NCBI GenBank assembly: GCA_035460165.1
Contig: DATHWW010000015.1
Span: 62,001 to 126,000 of the forward strand
Direction: 5' to 3'
DNA: 64,000 bases
Source of the DNA: MM2 sp035460165
GTDB taxonomy: Bacteria; Pseudomonadota; Gammaproteobacteria; Burkholderiales; Methylophilaceae
Each line of letters starts with the position of its first letter. Within the stretch, counting starts at the first letter, position 1. Shown here in pieces: positions 45,343-53,626 of this stretch. The position numbers and the translations under genes are program-made. The notes beneath the pieces are model-generated. The model was not told the origin of the DNA. It ran no database searches and was given only the letters and a program-made list of their open reading frames with translations.

Positions 45343-45987
45343 TCACCCTTGCGGGCGGGAAGATTTCAGGTAGGCGTTGAACGCATCGAGGATATGGCCG
45401 TGCGGGGCCTCGGACAATACGCGCCGTCGCACCAGGTATTCCGCGACGAACATCAGCGCGACCAGCGGCAACACCATGAAATTGGCGTACAACGACCAAG
45501 CCGTCAAGGGTGCCAAGAAGAACAACAGTGTTGAGATGCTTGCAAGCAGGCCGAAAAAGACCACCCAGGCAACCGTCACCTGCCGAGCGTAGCGCTCATG
45601 CGCCGACGATAGCGGGCCGTGGACCATTTCCGCAAACGTGACACACAATGGTGTACGTCCGCCAATCAGGGTGCGGCCGAAGGTCGCCAGCAGGGTCAGC
45701 AGCAAGCCCATGTCCTGAAGCCAGAAAATCAAACCGGAATGCTGCGCAATCGTCGGCCAGGTCATCCACAATAGCAATCCGCTCAGCCCGAGCAGCAGCA
45801 AACCGCCCAGTCGCAACCGGATATTCGACAGCATGGCGAGTCCGATCAGGAAAACCGGTGTCATGGCCAGGACAGCCCCCATGAAACCGGGCTGGCCGGA
45901 TGCGTTGACGTGATGCACCAGCATCGCATAGGCCGCAATGGCGGCGGCAATACCCACGCCCCTCGCAATTCGGAGGATGTCAGGCAT
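45343..45987 (-). CDS. Polytopic membrane protein of the aryl-polyene operon (COG4648-like)
   Basis: 214 residues with about six hydrophobic helices. Between the third and fourth lies a hydrophilic loop FGRTLIGGRTPLCVTFAEMVHGPLSSAHERYARQVT, the conserved part of this family as I recall it. No enzymatic motif is seen. Homologues sit next to the ACP and ligase in aryl-polyene clusters; their function is not settled. The start shares one base with the ACP stop (TGATG). Confidence 0.8.
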   Translation of the reverse strand: MPDILRIARGVGIAAAIAAYAMLVHHVNASGQPGFMGAVLAMTPVFLIGLAMLSNIRLRLGGLLLLGLSGLLLWMTWPTIAQHSGLIFWLQDMGLLLTLLATFGRTLIGGRTPLCVTFAEMVHGPLSSAHERYARQVTVAWVVFFGLLASISTLLFFLAPLTAWSLYANFMVLPLVALMFVAEYLVRRRVLSEAPHGHILDAFNAYLKSSRPQG

Positions 45988-46271
45988 CAGCGGGTTTTGT
46001 GTGCAGCCACATACTCCGTAAGACTGCGTAGCGAACTGAAAATGCGGTGATTATCTTCGCTGTCCGCTTTCAATTGCAGGCCGTAGCGTTTGGAGACGAC
46101 CAATGCGACCTCGAGGATATCGATGGAGTCGAGTCCCAGGCCATTGCCGTAGAGCGGCTCATCGGGCTGGATTTCAGCGGCGGCAACGTCAAGATTCAAT
46201 GCCTGCACCATCAGCTCGGCAATTTCGAGCTGCAATGCGGCTTCCTCTGCGGGCGTGTATTTTTCTGTCAT
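45987..46271 (-). CDS. Acyl carrier protein of the aryl-polyene pathway
   Basis: 94 residues, acidic and helical. The phosphopantetheine attachment site is Ser49 in GLGLDSIDILE. It would carry the hydroxybenzoyl starter and the growing polyene. It is the first gene of the 13-gene minus-strand operon. Characterised aryl-polyene clusters usually contain two ACP genes; only this one is visible here. Confidence 0.9.
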   Translation of the reverse strand: MTEKYTPAEEAALQLEIAELMVQALNLDVAAAEIQPDEPLYGNGLGLDSIDILEVALVVSKRYGLQLKADSEDNHRIFSSLRSLTEYVAAHKTR

Positions 46272-46341
46272 GACAACTCTTTGTTTGTTTGAGGTTTACG
46301 TCCTTAGGGAACCCATTCAAAGCCCCTGAAAAACAATTCAT

Positions 46342-46347
46342 ATTTTA
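46342..46347 (-). promoter_or_regulatory. Possible -10 box of the aryl-polyene operon
   Basis: On the minus strand TAAAAT lies about 70 nt upstream of the ACP start. The -35 region at 16 to 18 nt (ACTGTC) is poor, so activation by a regulator would be needed if this is the promoter. I see no lux-box-like palindrome here. Confidence 0.3.
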
Positions 46348-46445
46348 GCGCGTTTTAAACCCTGACAGTATTCCGGACAAGCGAAACAGCAGTGTATTAG
46401 CGCCTGAGCGTTTTTTGAATGATCCGGTCGTGCTAATCTGCGTCC

Positions 46446-46667
46446 ATGTATATCGTTGCAATCGCCTGGCTTTACGTCACCCTGATGATGGCGCTGACCG
46501 AGACCAGCATCGTCGCCGGATTACTCACTTTCCTGTTTTACGGTTTGTTGCCCTGCGCCCTACTAATCTGGATCATCGGCACGCCGCAACGCCGGCGCAA
46601 CCGTTTACGCGTGATGGCCGAGCAGGAACTTGACCAGCCAGATCGACCCGATACCAAGACCGATTAA
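46446..46667 (+). CDS. Small conserved-looking membrane protein
   Basis: 73 residues. Two membrane helices (about 3-22 and 24-46) end in a basic patch, GTPQRRRNRLR, followed by an acidic tail. I recall similar short proteins in other betaproteobacteria but know no function. Its last 63 bases overlap the 3' end of the ZIP transporter gene on the opposite strand. Confidence 0.65.
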   Translation: MYIVAIAWLYVTLMMALTETSIVAGLLTFLFYGLLPCALLIWIIGTPQRRRNRLRVMAEQELDQPDRPDTKTD

Positions 46668-47405
46668 GGTCACCTGCTGCACCGTGGCGCGCAGTTCCGG
46701 GCGCTTGTGCAGGCCGGGGATAAGGTCCGCCACCGCCACATAAATCATGCTCGCCGCGGCCAGCCCGAGGATTGTCGGGATCCAGTCCTGCACCGTTTGC
46801 AGCGCAAAATACGCAATCACCCCGCCGACCAGCGTCGCCAGGCTGGACAGCAGGTTGAAGATGAACGCCTGGCGTTTGGTGTAGCCGGAATGCAGCAGGA
46901 TCAGGAAATCGCCGACTTCCTGCGGGATTTCGTGCGCGATGATCGCCAGCGCCGTCACTGCGCCCAGCTTGAAGTCCGTCATGAACGCTGCCGCGATCAG
47001 GATACCGTCCACGAAATTATGGAAGGTGTCGCCTATCATGATCATCATGCCGCTACGGCCATGATCGTGACTGTGGTCATGGCCATGATCGTGCACCGGC
47101 GCGGGAGCCGCATGCGCCTCGCATTCGTCGCCATGGCAATGGCGCCACAGCACCAGTTTTTCCAGCACGAAAAACAGCAATATGCCGAACAGCACCGTCA
47201 CCGCCATGTTGTCCATGCTGCTGGAAAGCTCGAAGGCGTGCGGCAGGATTTCCAGGAATACCGCGCCCAGCAGCGCGCCGATGGCGTAGCTGATCAGCAT
47301 CGGAATCCATGTGGTACGCGCATTGAGCGCCACGAGCCCTGCGGCAGTGACGCTAAGCAGGCCGCCGAACAGGCTTGAAACGAGAATCCAGCTGAATACG
47401 GACAT
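46605..47405 (-). CDS. ZIP-family divalent metal transporter
   Basis: 266 residues with about eight membrane helices. The metal-site helices carry HNFVDG and HEIPQE, the ZIP signature. A His-rich cytoplasmic loop (residues about 88-117: HCHGDECEAH, then HDHGHDHSHDHG) separates helices 3 and 4 and probably senses or buffers zinc. Members import Zn2+ or other divalent metals. The terminal part overlaps the small plus-strand membrane protein. Confidence 0.9.
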   Translation of the reverse strand: MSVFSWILVSSLFGGLLSVTAAGLVALNARTTWIPMLISYAIGALLGAVFLEILPHAFELSSSMDNMAVTVLFGILLFFVLEKLVLWRHCHGDECEAHAAPAPVHDHGHDHSHDHGRSGMMIMIGDTFHNFVDGILIAAAFMTDFKLGAVTALAIIAHEIPQEVGDFLILLHSGYTKRQAFIFNLLSSLATLVGGVIAYFALQTVQDWIPTILGLAAASMIYVAVADLIPGLHKRPELRATVQQVTLIGLGIGSIWLVKFLLGHHA

Positions 47406-47449
47406 TGTTGTTATGCAAAGGTGAGAAAAATTGGATTATACGGGACGTG

Positions 47450-48187
47450 TCAAGTAGGGCTGAGCCAGATCAGCGAAGCCATGCGCCCGGTGCGCCCGTC
47501 GCGGCGGTACGAAAAGAAACGTTCCGTATCGGTATAAGTGCAGAAATTGCCGCCATAAATGCGCTGTATGCCCAATGCCAGCAAACGCTGGCGCGCGAGC
47601 AGGTAAAGATCGGCAAGGTATTTGTCGCCGCGCGCGCTGAAGGCAAACTCACTCGCCGGGTCGTGGCGCAGAAAAACCTCGCGCACCTCCGGCCCCACTT
47701 CGAAGGCCTGCGGCCCGATGGCCGGCCCCAGCCAGGCCATCATCGATGACGTCGGAACATCCATGGCGATGATCGTATCCTCGATCACGCCGTCGGCGAG
47801 ACCGCGCCAACCGGCATGCGCCACGCCTGCTACCGTACCGACATCGTCGCAGAGAAAAACCGGCAGGCAATCGGCGGTCATCACCGCGCAAACCGCATTC
47901 GCACGGCGCGTGATGCAGGCATCCGCGCGTGGCGCGCAGCCGGCGGACTCGGCCATGACCACCGCGGTGCCGTGCACCTGCTCCAGCCACACCGGCTCGC
48001 TTGGCACCAGCGTGTTCAACAGATTGCGGTTGGCGGCGACGGTATGGGCATCGTCCCCGACGTGCATGCCGAAGTTGAGGCTGCCGTAGGGCGCCGCACT
48101 CAAGCCCCCTAGGCGCGTGGTCTGGATCGCCCTGACCTGTGGCGGTGCCGGCCAGTCAGGAATGATCAAAGACTCGGCAAGCTTCAC
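47450..48187 (-). CDS. pgeF: Peptidoglycan editing factor / multicopper polyphenol-oxidase-like protein (YfiH family)
   Basis: 245 residues. Family blocks are visible: GLSAAPYGSLNFGMHVGDD, WLEQVHGT with a metal or catalytic His, TADCLPVFLCD, GVAHAGWRGL and GPAIGPQAFEVG. Members act as purine-nucleoside phosphorylases, or in E. coli correct peptidoglycan precursors. The ATG overlaps the rluD stop by four bases, a conserved pairing. Confidence 0.9.
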   Translation of the reverse strand: MKLAESLIIPDWPAPPQVRAIQTTRLGGLSAAPYGSLNFGMHVGDDAHTVAANRNLLNTLVPSEPVWLEQVHGTAVVMAESAGCAPRADACITRRANAVCAVMTADCLPVFLCDDVGTVAGVAHAGWRGLADGVIEDTIIAMDVPTSSMMAWLGPAIGPQAFEVGPEVREVFLRHDPASEFAFSARGDKYLADLYLLARQRLLALGIQRIYGGNFCTYTDTERFFSYRRDGRTGRMASLIWLSPT

Positions 48188-49230
48188 TCCACGTCCTCTT
48201 CGTCTTCGAACTCATCCTCGAAATCGTCCTCGTCATATACCTCGAACGGGACTTCGAAATCTTCCTCGCTCACGTCTTCCTCGAAACGCATTGCTTCCAG
48301 CAGCGCCTTCATGTCCGCCGGCAACTCTGCCTGCCACTCCATGAATTCGCCGGTCGCAGGATGGATCAAGCCCAGCCGTACCGCGTGCAATGCCTGTCGT
48401 TTAAAGCCTTTCAACGCGTCGCGCAGTGTCTGCGACATCACCCGATGCGGCACGATGCCGCGCAGTCCATAGACCGGATCGCCCACCATGGGCGCGCCGA
48501 TGTGCTGCATATGCACCCGGATCTGATGGGTACGACCAGTTTCCAGGCGGCACCGCAGATAGGTGTGCACCGCGAAGCGCTCCAGCACTTCGTAATGCGT
48601 GACCGCCGGTTTGCCGCCGACGCGCGTCACCGCCATGCGGGTGCGCGAACGCGGATCGCGGCCGACCTGCGTTTCCACCGTGCCGTTCTTCCACACCTCG
48701 CCCCAGACGATGGCGCGATACTCGCGCTTCACGGTGCGTGCCTGCAACTGGCGCACCAGGCTGGTCTGCGCGGCGATGGTCTTGGCGACGACCAAGAGGC
48801 CGCTGGTGTCCTTGTCCAGGCGGTGCACGATGCCGGCCCGCGGTAACTCCTTCAGCTGCGGCGCATGGTGCAGCAGCGCATTGAGCAAAGTCCCCTGCCA
48901 GTTGCCGGCGGCGGGATGCACCACCATGCCGACAGGCTTGTTGATGACCAGAATATGCTCGTCTTCGTAAACGATTTCGAGCGGAATGTCTTCGGCGGAG
49001 AAAGCACTTTCATCCGGGCGCGGCTGCGGCTGCACTTCGATCTTTTCACCGCCCCATACCTTCTGCTTGGCGATGGCGGGCTGTCCATCGACGCGCACCA
49101 GATCCTCCTTGATCCAGGCTTGCAGACGGGAACGGGAGTAATCAGGCAACAGTTTGGGCAAGGCCTGGTCGAGGCGCGACCCGGCAAGCGACTGAGGAAT
49201 AACGAGGGAGATAGGCTGGGTTTGGGTCAT
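48184..49230 (-). CDS. rluD: 23S rRNA pseudouridine synthase RluD with an acidic C-terminal tail
   Basis: 348 residues. An S4 RNA-binding domain (residues about 15-75, SRLDQALPKLL and YSRSRLQAWIKEDLV) is followed by the RluA-type catalytic domain, with the catalytic Asp in HRLDKDTSGLLVV. It modifies U1911, U1915 and U1917 of 23S rRNA. The last 35 residues or so form an unusually acidic tail rich in Glu and Asp, which I do not know from the E. coli enzyme. It is divergent from bamD, the usual arrangement. Confidence 0.94.
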   Translation of the reverse strand: MTQTQPISLVIPQSLAGSRLDQALPKLLPDYSRSRLQAWIKEDLVRVDGQPAIAKQKVWGGEKIEVQPQPRPDESAFSAEDIPLEIVYEDEHILVINKPVGMVVHPAAGNWQGTLLNALLHHAPQLKELPRAGIVHRLDKDTSGLLVVAKTIAAQTSLVRQLQARTVKREYRAIVWGEVWKNGTVETQVGRDPRSRTRMAVTRVGGKPAVTHYEVLERFAVHTYLRCRLETGRTHQIRVHMQHIGAPMVGDPVYGLRGIVPHRVMSQTLRDALKGFKRQALHAVRLGLIHPATGEFMEWQAELPADMKALLEAMRFEEDVSEEDFEVPFEVYDEDDFEDEFEDEEDVE

Positions 49231-49234
49231 CGGT

Positions 49235-49240
49235 TATAAT
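49235..49240 (+). promoter_or_regulatory. -10 box of bamD
   Basis: A perfect TATAAT lies 26 nt before the bamD ATG. No convincing -35 is seen at the right distance. The box is placed in the 36-nt gap between the divergent rluD and bamD starts. Confidence 0.5.
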
Positions 49241-49266
49241 CGGGCAAACGTCTTGGGACTAATTAA

Positions 49267-50067
49267 ATGAAACGTAGTGTAGCCTTAATTCTTGCTCTGT
49301 TCCTCTCAGCATGCGCCATTTTCGGCGATCCCACCGAAATCGACGAGACCAAGGGCTGGTCCGTGCAGCGCCTGAACACCGAAGCCGAAGTCTCGATGCG
49401 CAACCGCGACTACGACAAGGCGATCGGTTATTACGAAAAGCTGAAATCGCGTTATCCGCACGGTCGCTATGCGCTGCAGGCAGAACTCGAAATCGCCTAC
49501 GCATACTATAAAAAGGGCGAAGCAGCTTCGGCCATTGCTGCCGCGGATCGCTTCATCAAGCTGCACCCGCACCACCCTAACGTCGACTATGTCTACTACC
49601 TGAAAGGCCTTGCCACCTTCAACGAGCGCGGCATTGTCGAAAAACTGACGGCTCAGGACATCAGCGACCGCGACCCCAAGGCGTTGCGTGAATCATTCGC
49701 AGCGTTCAAGGAACTGGTAACGCGCTTCCCGAACAGCAAATACGTCAAGGATGCCACGGAGCGGATGACTTACTTGGTCAACACGCTGGCCGCCCATGAA
49801 ATGCACGTGGCGCGGTACTACATGAAACGCGGCGCCTATATCGCGGCGGTCAATCGCTGCAAGTTCGTGATCGAAACCTATCCGGAAACACCGGCAGTAG
49901 AAAATGCATTGATCATCATGATCAGCGCCTATGACCTGCTGGGCATCGAAGACCTCAAGCAGGACACGATGCGCGTCTTCAAGACCAACTACCCGAACAA
50001 CCCGTTCAACGGCACGGCTGCACCGCCGGAACAGAAATCCTGGTGGAAATTCTGGGAAAGCCTGTAA
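49267..50067 (+). CDS. bamD: Outer-membrane assembly lipoprotein BamD
   Basis: 266 residues. The signal peptide ends in the lipobox LSAC, so Cys16 is lipidated. Tetratricopeptide-like repeats follow (YDKAIGYYEKLKSRYPHGRY, then AASAIAAADRFIKLHPHHP and the C-terminal repeats), as in BamD of the BAM complex, which inserts beta-barrel proteins. It ends in a tryptophan-rich WWKFWESL. A strong terminator follows. Confidence 0.95.
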   Translation: MKRSVALILALFLSACAIFGDPTEIDETKGWSVQRLNTEAEVSMRNRDYDKAIGYYEKLKSRYPHGRYALQAELEIAYAYYKKGEAASAIAAADRFIKLHPHHPNVDYVYYLKGLATFNERGIVEKLTAQDISDRDPKALRESFAAFKELVTRFPNSKYVKDATERMTYLVNTLAAHEMHVARYYMKRGAYIAAVNRCKFVIETYPETPAVENALIIMISAYDLLGIEDLKQDTMRVFKTNYPNNPFNGTAAPPEQKSWWKFWESL

Positions 50068-50079
50068 TCCTTCCCGCTT

Positions 50080-50106
50080 AAAAAGGACGCTTCGGCGTCC
50101 TTTTTT
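50080..50106. terminator. Bidirectional intrinsic terminator between bamD and hisC
   Basis: GGACGC-TTCG-GCGTCC forms a stable tetraloop hairpin flanked by AAAAA and TTTTTT, so it can terminate both convergent transcripts. Confidence 0.92.
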
Positions 50107-50128
50107 ATTGCCTGTTTTTCCGACCCGA

Positions 50129-51232
50129 TCAGGGTGCCAGAATCTCTTCCATCGCTTGCAGGAAACGTGCGTTCTCCGCCGGGAGGCCAATACTGACACG
50201 CAACCAGTCCGGCATTTCATAGGCAAAAATGGGACGCACAATGACGCCTCTCTCGAGCAGCTTGCGATTCACCGCAGCCGCATCCGGCACGTGGAAACTA
50301 ACGAAATTGCCGAACGACGGGATGTAGCGCAAACCCAGTTTCGATAAACCTTCGGTCATCTGCTTCATGCCGGCATCGTTCAGGTCGCGGCTGCGGCTGA
50401 CGAAATCGTCATCTTTCAGGGCTGCGGCAGCCGCCGCTTGCGCCACGCTGTTGACGTTGAATGGCTGACGCACGCGATTCATCATGTCAGCCACCGCCGG
50501 ATGCGCCAGCGCAAACCCGACGCGCAGGCTGGCGAGGCCATAGGCCTTGGAGAAGGTGCGCGTCACGATCAGGTTATCAAATTCCGACAGCCAGGCGATG
50601 CTTTGCGACTTCTGTGCATCAGAAAGATATTCGTCGTAGGCCTCGTCCAGCACGACCAGCACATGCTTCGGCAAATCGCGAAGGAAGGCATATAGCTCGG
50701 GTTTACCAAGCAGCGTGCCCGTCGGGTTGTTCGGGTTGGCGATAAACACCATGCGCGTTTTTTCCGTCACGGCGGCCCGCATCGCCTGCAGATCGTGACC
50801 GAAGTCCTTGGCCGGAGTACTGATGCCGGCAGCACCGATCGCCTGTGTCACCAGCGGATACACGGCAAACGCATGCTGCGAGTAGACGGCTTCGAGCCCG
50901 GGCGCGAGGAAAGCACGCGCGGCAATTTCCAGTACATCGTTCGAGCCGTTGCCCGGAACAATCTGCGCCGCCTGCACGCCGAACTTTCCGCAAATCGCCT
51001 GCTTCAGTTCGAAGGCATTGCCGTCGGGATAAAGCGCGATGCTCGCCAGCGTATCCGCAATCGCCTGCTTCGCCAGCGGGCTGATGCCCAAGGGATTCTC
51101 GTTGGAGGCCAGCTTGATGATGCTGGCCTCATCCAGCCCAAGTTCGCGAGCGAGTTCGGAAATCGGCTTTCCCGGCTGATAAGGGGCAATGGAACGGATA
51201 TGGCTCGGTGCGAGCTCGCTCAACGTATTCAA
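50129..51232 (-). CDS. hisC: Histidinol-phosphate aminotransferase
   Basis: 367 residues. Fold-type I aminotransferase: LASNENPLG at the N-terminus, NPNNPTGT, DEAYDEY and the PLP lysine in TRTFSKAYGLASLRVGF. It converts imidazole-acetol phosphate to histidinol phosphate; this subgroup often also acts on phenylpyruvate or tyrosine. Its place after pheA and serA fits aromatic and serine metabolism. It lies 79 nt after pheA. Confidence 0.92.
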   Translation of the reverse strand: MNTLSELAPSHIRSIAPYQPGKPISELARELGLDEASIIKLASNENPLGISPLAKQAIADTLASIALYPDGNAFELKQAICGKFGVQAAQIVPGNGSNDVLEIAARAFLAPGLEAVYSQHAFAVYPLVTQAIGAAGISTPAKDFGHDLQAMRAAVTEKTRMVFIANPNNPTGTLLGKPELYAFLRDLPKHVLVVLDEAYDEYLSDAQKSQSIAWLSEFDNLIVTRTFSKAYGLASLRVGFALAHPAVADMMNRVRQPFNVNSVAQAAAAAALKDDDFVSRSRDLNDAGMKQMTEGLSKLGLRYIPSFGNFVSFHVPDAAAVNRKLLERGVIVRPIFAYEMPDWLRVSIGLPAENARFLQAMEEILAP

Positions 51233-51311
51233 TGCGGACTCCTGTGCGATTCGATAGTCAGATCGGAAATGAAAATGCTCGAAATAGCCTACTTTTAGAA
51301 GGGAAAAGTAC

Positions 51312-52379
51312 TCAGATGACAGCCACGGGATAAGAACCCATGACCTTCAGGAAAGCTGCTTTGTCAGTAATTTCTCTTAATGCCGTCGCGACACGTGCAT
51401 CTTCGCGATGCCCTTCGATATCGACGAAAAATACGTATTCCCACAGGCCTGTATGTGCCGGCCTCGATTCGAACTTGGTCATGCTGACGCCATGGCGAGC
51501 CAAGGGTTCCAGCAAGGAAACCACCGCGCCGGGGAGATTGCGCGCGGCCATGGCCAATGAGGTCTTGTCACGGCCTGACGGTGCAACGTCATGGCTCGAC
51601 AATACGAGAAAGCGCGTCGTGTTGCGAGGATCGTCCTCGATGTTTTCGGCTAGCAGGTCAAGGCCGAACAGTTCACCGGCACGACGACTGGCAATGGCTG
51701 CCGTCCCCGGCTGCTCCGCGGCGAGCCGAGCCGCCTCGGAGTTGCTGGCGACCGCCTGACGCTCGATGCCAGGCAGGTTGCGGTTCAGCCATTCATGGCA
51801 CTGGGCAAGCGATTGTGCATGTGAATAAACCTTGCTAATGCCCGATTTGTCAGCGGATTTCGACAGCAGGTTGTGGTGTACTGGCAGATCGATCTCGCCG
51901 CAAATATGCAAGCCGGTCTGCAGCAGTAAATCCAGCGTGCGGCCGATGCCGCCTTCGGTAGAATTTTCCACCGGGACCACACCGTAATCGACTGCACCGG
52001 TTTCCACCGTCTGGAAGACCTCGTCTATGGACGCGCATTGCACCGGTTTGGATAGACCGCCGAACTGCTTGTTGGCAGCCTCTTCGCTGTAGGTTCCGAG
52101 CGGACCGAGGAATGCGACGGATAACTCCTTTTCGAGCGCGCGACAGTTCGACATCACGGTGCGGAAAATTGCGGTCACCGCCTCATTCGGCAACGGACCG
52201 GGATTCTGCTCCATCAAGCGACGCAACACCTGCGCTTCGCGCTCTGGGCGATAAATCGGCCCGCCATTCTTCAGGTTGCCGATGGTATGCGCCAGCTGCG
52301 CGCGACGGCTCACCAACTGCAGCAGCTGCTCGTCGATACTATCGATCTGTTCCCGACACTTTTTAAGTTCTTCGCTCAT
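51312..52379 (-). CDS. pheA: Bifunctional chorismate mutase / prephenate dehydratase
   Basis: 355 residues. An N-terminal chorismate mutase domain (about 1-90, EELKKCREQIDSIDEQLLQLVSRR) is followed by prephenate dehydratase (FLGPLGTYSEEAA, VPVENSTEGGIG, NTTRFLVLS) and a C-terminal ACT regulatory domain (KTSLAMAARNLPGAVVSLLEPLARHGVSMTKFESRP) for phenylalanine feedback. It competes with the chorismatase at 32076-33116 for chorismate. Confidence 0.95.
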   Translation of the reverse strand: MSEELKKCREQIDSIDEQLLQLVSRRAQLAHTIGNLKNGGPIYRPEREAQVLRRLMEQNPGPLPNEAVTAIFRTVMSNCRALEKELSVAFLGPLGTYSEEAANKQFGGLSKPVQCASIDEVFQTVETGAVDYGVVPVENSTEGGIGRTLDLLLQTGLHICGEIDLPVHHNLLSKSADKSGISKVYSHAQSLAQCHEWLNRNLPGIERQAVASNSEAARLAAEQPGTAAIASRRAGELFGLDLLAENIEDDPRNTTRFLVLSSHDVAPSGRDKTSLAMAARNLPGAVVSLLEPLARHGVSMTKFESRPAHTGLWEYVFFVDIEGHREDARVATALREITDKAAFLKVMGSYPVAVI

Positions 52380-52410
52380 TCATTGCTCTGCGTTATAGGG
52401 CGTGCTCGCC

Positions 52411-53595
52411 CTAGTGTTCCATGACAGGTAATGTCCGTACGTTCAATACGCCGTCGATACTGCTGATCCTTGCCACGGCAGCCTTAGGCACCGCGCTATC
52501 GAGATCCACCAGCGTATAAGCCATCTCATCGCGCGACTTGTTGACCATATTGTGGATATTCAACCCGGCCTCGGCCATTGCCGTGGAAATCTGCCCCAGC
52601 ATGTTAGGCACATTGGCATTCGCAATCGCCAGCCGGAACGCAGATTCGCGCGGCATCTGCACGCTGGGAAAATTCACCGAATAGCCGATATTCCCATTCT
52701 CCAGAAACTCGCGCACCTGATCCACCACCATTACCGCACAATTATCTTCGGCCTCCTGGGTTGAGGCGCCGAGATGCGGCAGCGCAATCACGCCGGGATG
52801 CGACTTGATGCGAGAAGTAGGGAAATCGCACACATAGGCACGCAACTTCTTGCTATCCAGCCCATCCAGCACCGCCTGCTCGTCGATCACCCCTTCCCGC
52901 GAGAAGTTGACCAGCACGGCCCCGTGCTTCATCAGCGCAATCCTCTCGGCGTTCACCATCTGCCGCGTCGCGTCGACCAGCGGCACATGCAGCGTGATGA
53001 AGTCGCTGTGGCGGAACACGTCGTCTACGCTATGCGCCCGCCTCACGTCCGATGAAAGCCGCCAGGCCGCATCCACGGTAATATCTGGGTCATAACCCTG
53101 TACTTTCATGCCGAGCTTGAGCGCTGTATCGGCGACCATGCCGCCTACCGCACCCAGTCCGATGATGCCAAGCATCCGGCCCGGCAACTCGATGCCGGCG
53201 AAGGGCTTCTTGCCCTCTTCCACCTGAGCCGCCAACGTGGCGTCGTCGCCTTGCAACTTCTCTACAAACTTCATTGCCGGAGCGATATTGCGCGCTGCCA
53301 TCAACATGCCGGTCAGAACCAATTCCTTGACCGCATTCGCATTCGCGCCCGGGGTATTGAACACCACCACGCCGCGCTTGCTCATTTCGGCAATGGGAAT
53401 GTTGTTGGTGCCCGCACCGGCTCGGCCGATGGTGCGGACACTGGGAGGAATGTCCATCTCATGCATGCGCGCTGAGCGCACGAGGATGGCGTCGGGATTT
53501 GCGATCTCGCTACCGGTTTCGTAGCTTTCCGCCGGCAACCGCTTAAGGCCGTGCGATGAAATCTTGTTGAGGATCAGTATGCGATATTTGCCCAC
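52411..53595 (-). CDS. serA: D-3-phosphoglycerate dehydrogenase
   Basis: 394 residues. NAD-binding domain with GIIGLGAVGG. The catalytic Arg-Glu-His set is represented by NFSREGVI and LPHLGASTQEAE. A C-terminal ACT domain (about 325-394, NVPNMLGQISTAMAEAGLNI) suggests serine feedback. It catalyses the first step of serine synthesis and lies between serC and pheA on the same strand, 31 nt after serC. Confidence 0.92.
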   Translation of the reverse strand: MGKYRILILNKISSHGLKRLPAESYETGSEIANPDAILVRSARMHEMDIPPSVRTIGRAGAGTNNIPIAEMSKRGVVVFNTPGANANAVKELVLTGMLMAARNIAPAMKFVEKLQGDDATLAAQVEEGKKPFAGIELPGRMLGIIGLGAVGGMVADTALKLGMKVQGYDPDITVDAAWRLSSDVRRAHSVDDVFRHSDFITLHVPLVDATRQMVNAERIALMKHGAVLVNFSREGVIDEQAVLDGLDSKKLRAYVCDFPTSRIKSHPGVIALPHLGASTQEAEDNCAVMVVDQVREFLENGNIGYSVNFPSVQMPRESAFRLAIANANVPNMLGQISTAMAEAGLNIHNMVNKSRDEMAYTLVDLDSAVPKAAVARISSIDGVLNVRTLPVMEH

Positions 53596-53626
53596 GACTC
53601 CCTCCCTTTGCCGCCTTGCGGCGGAC

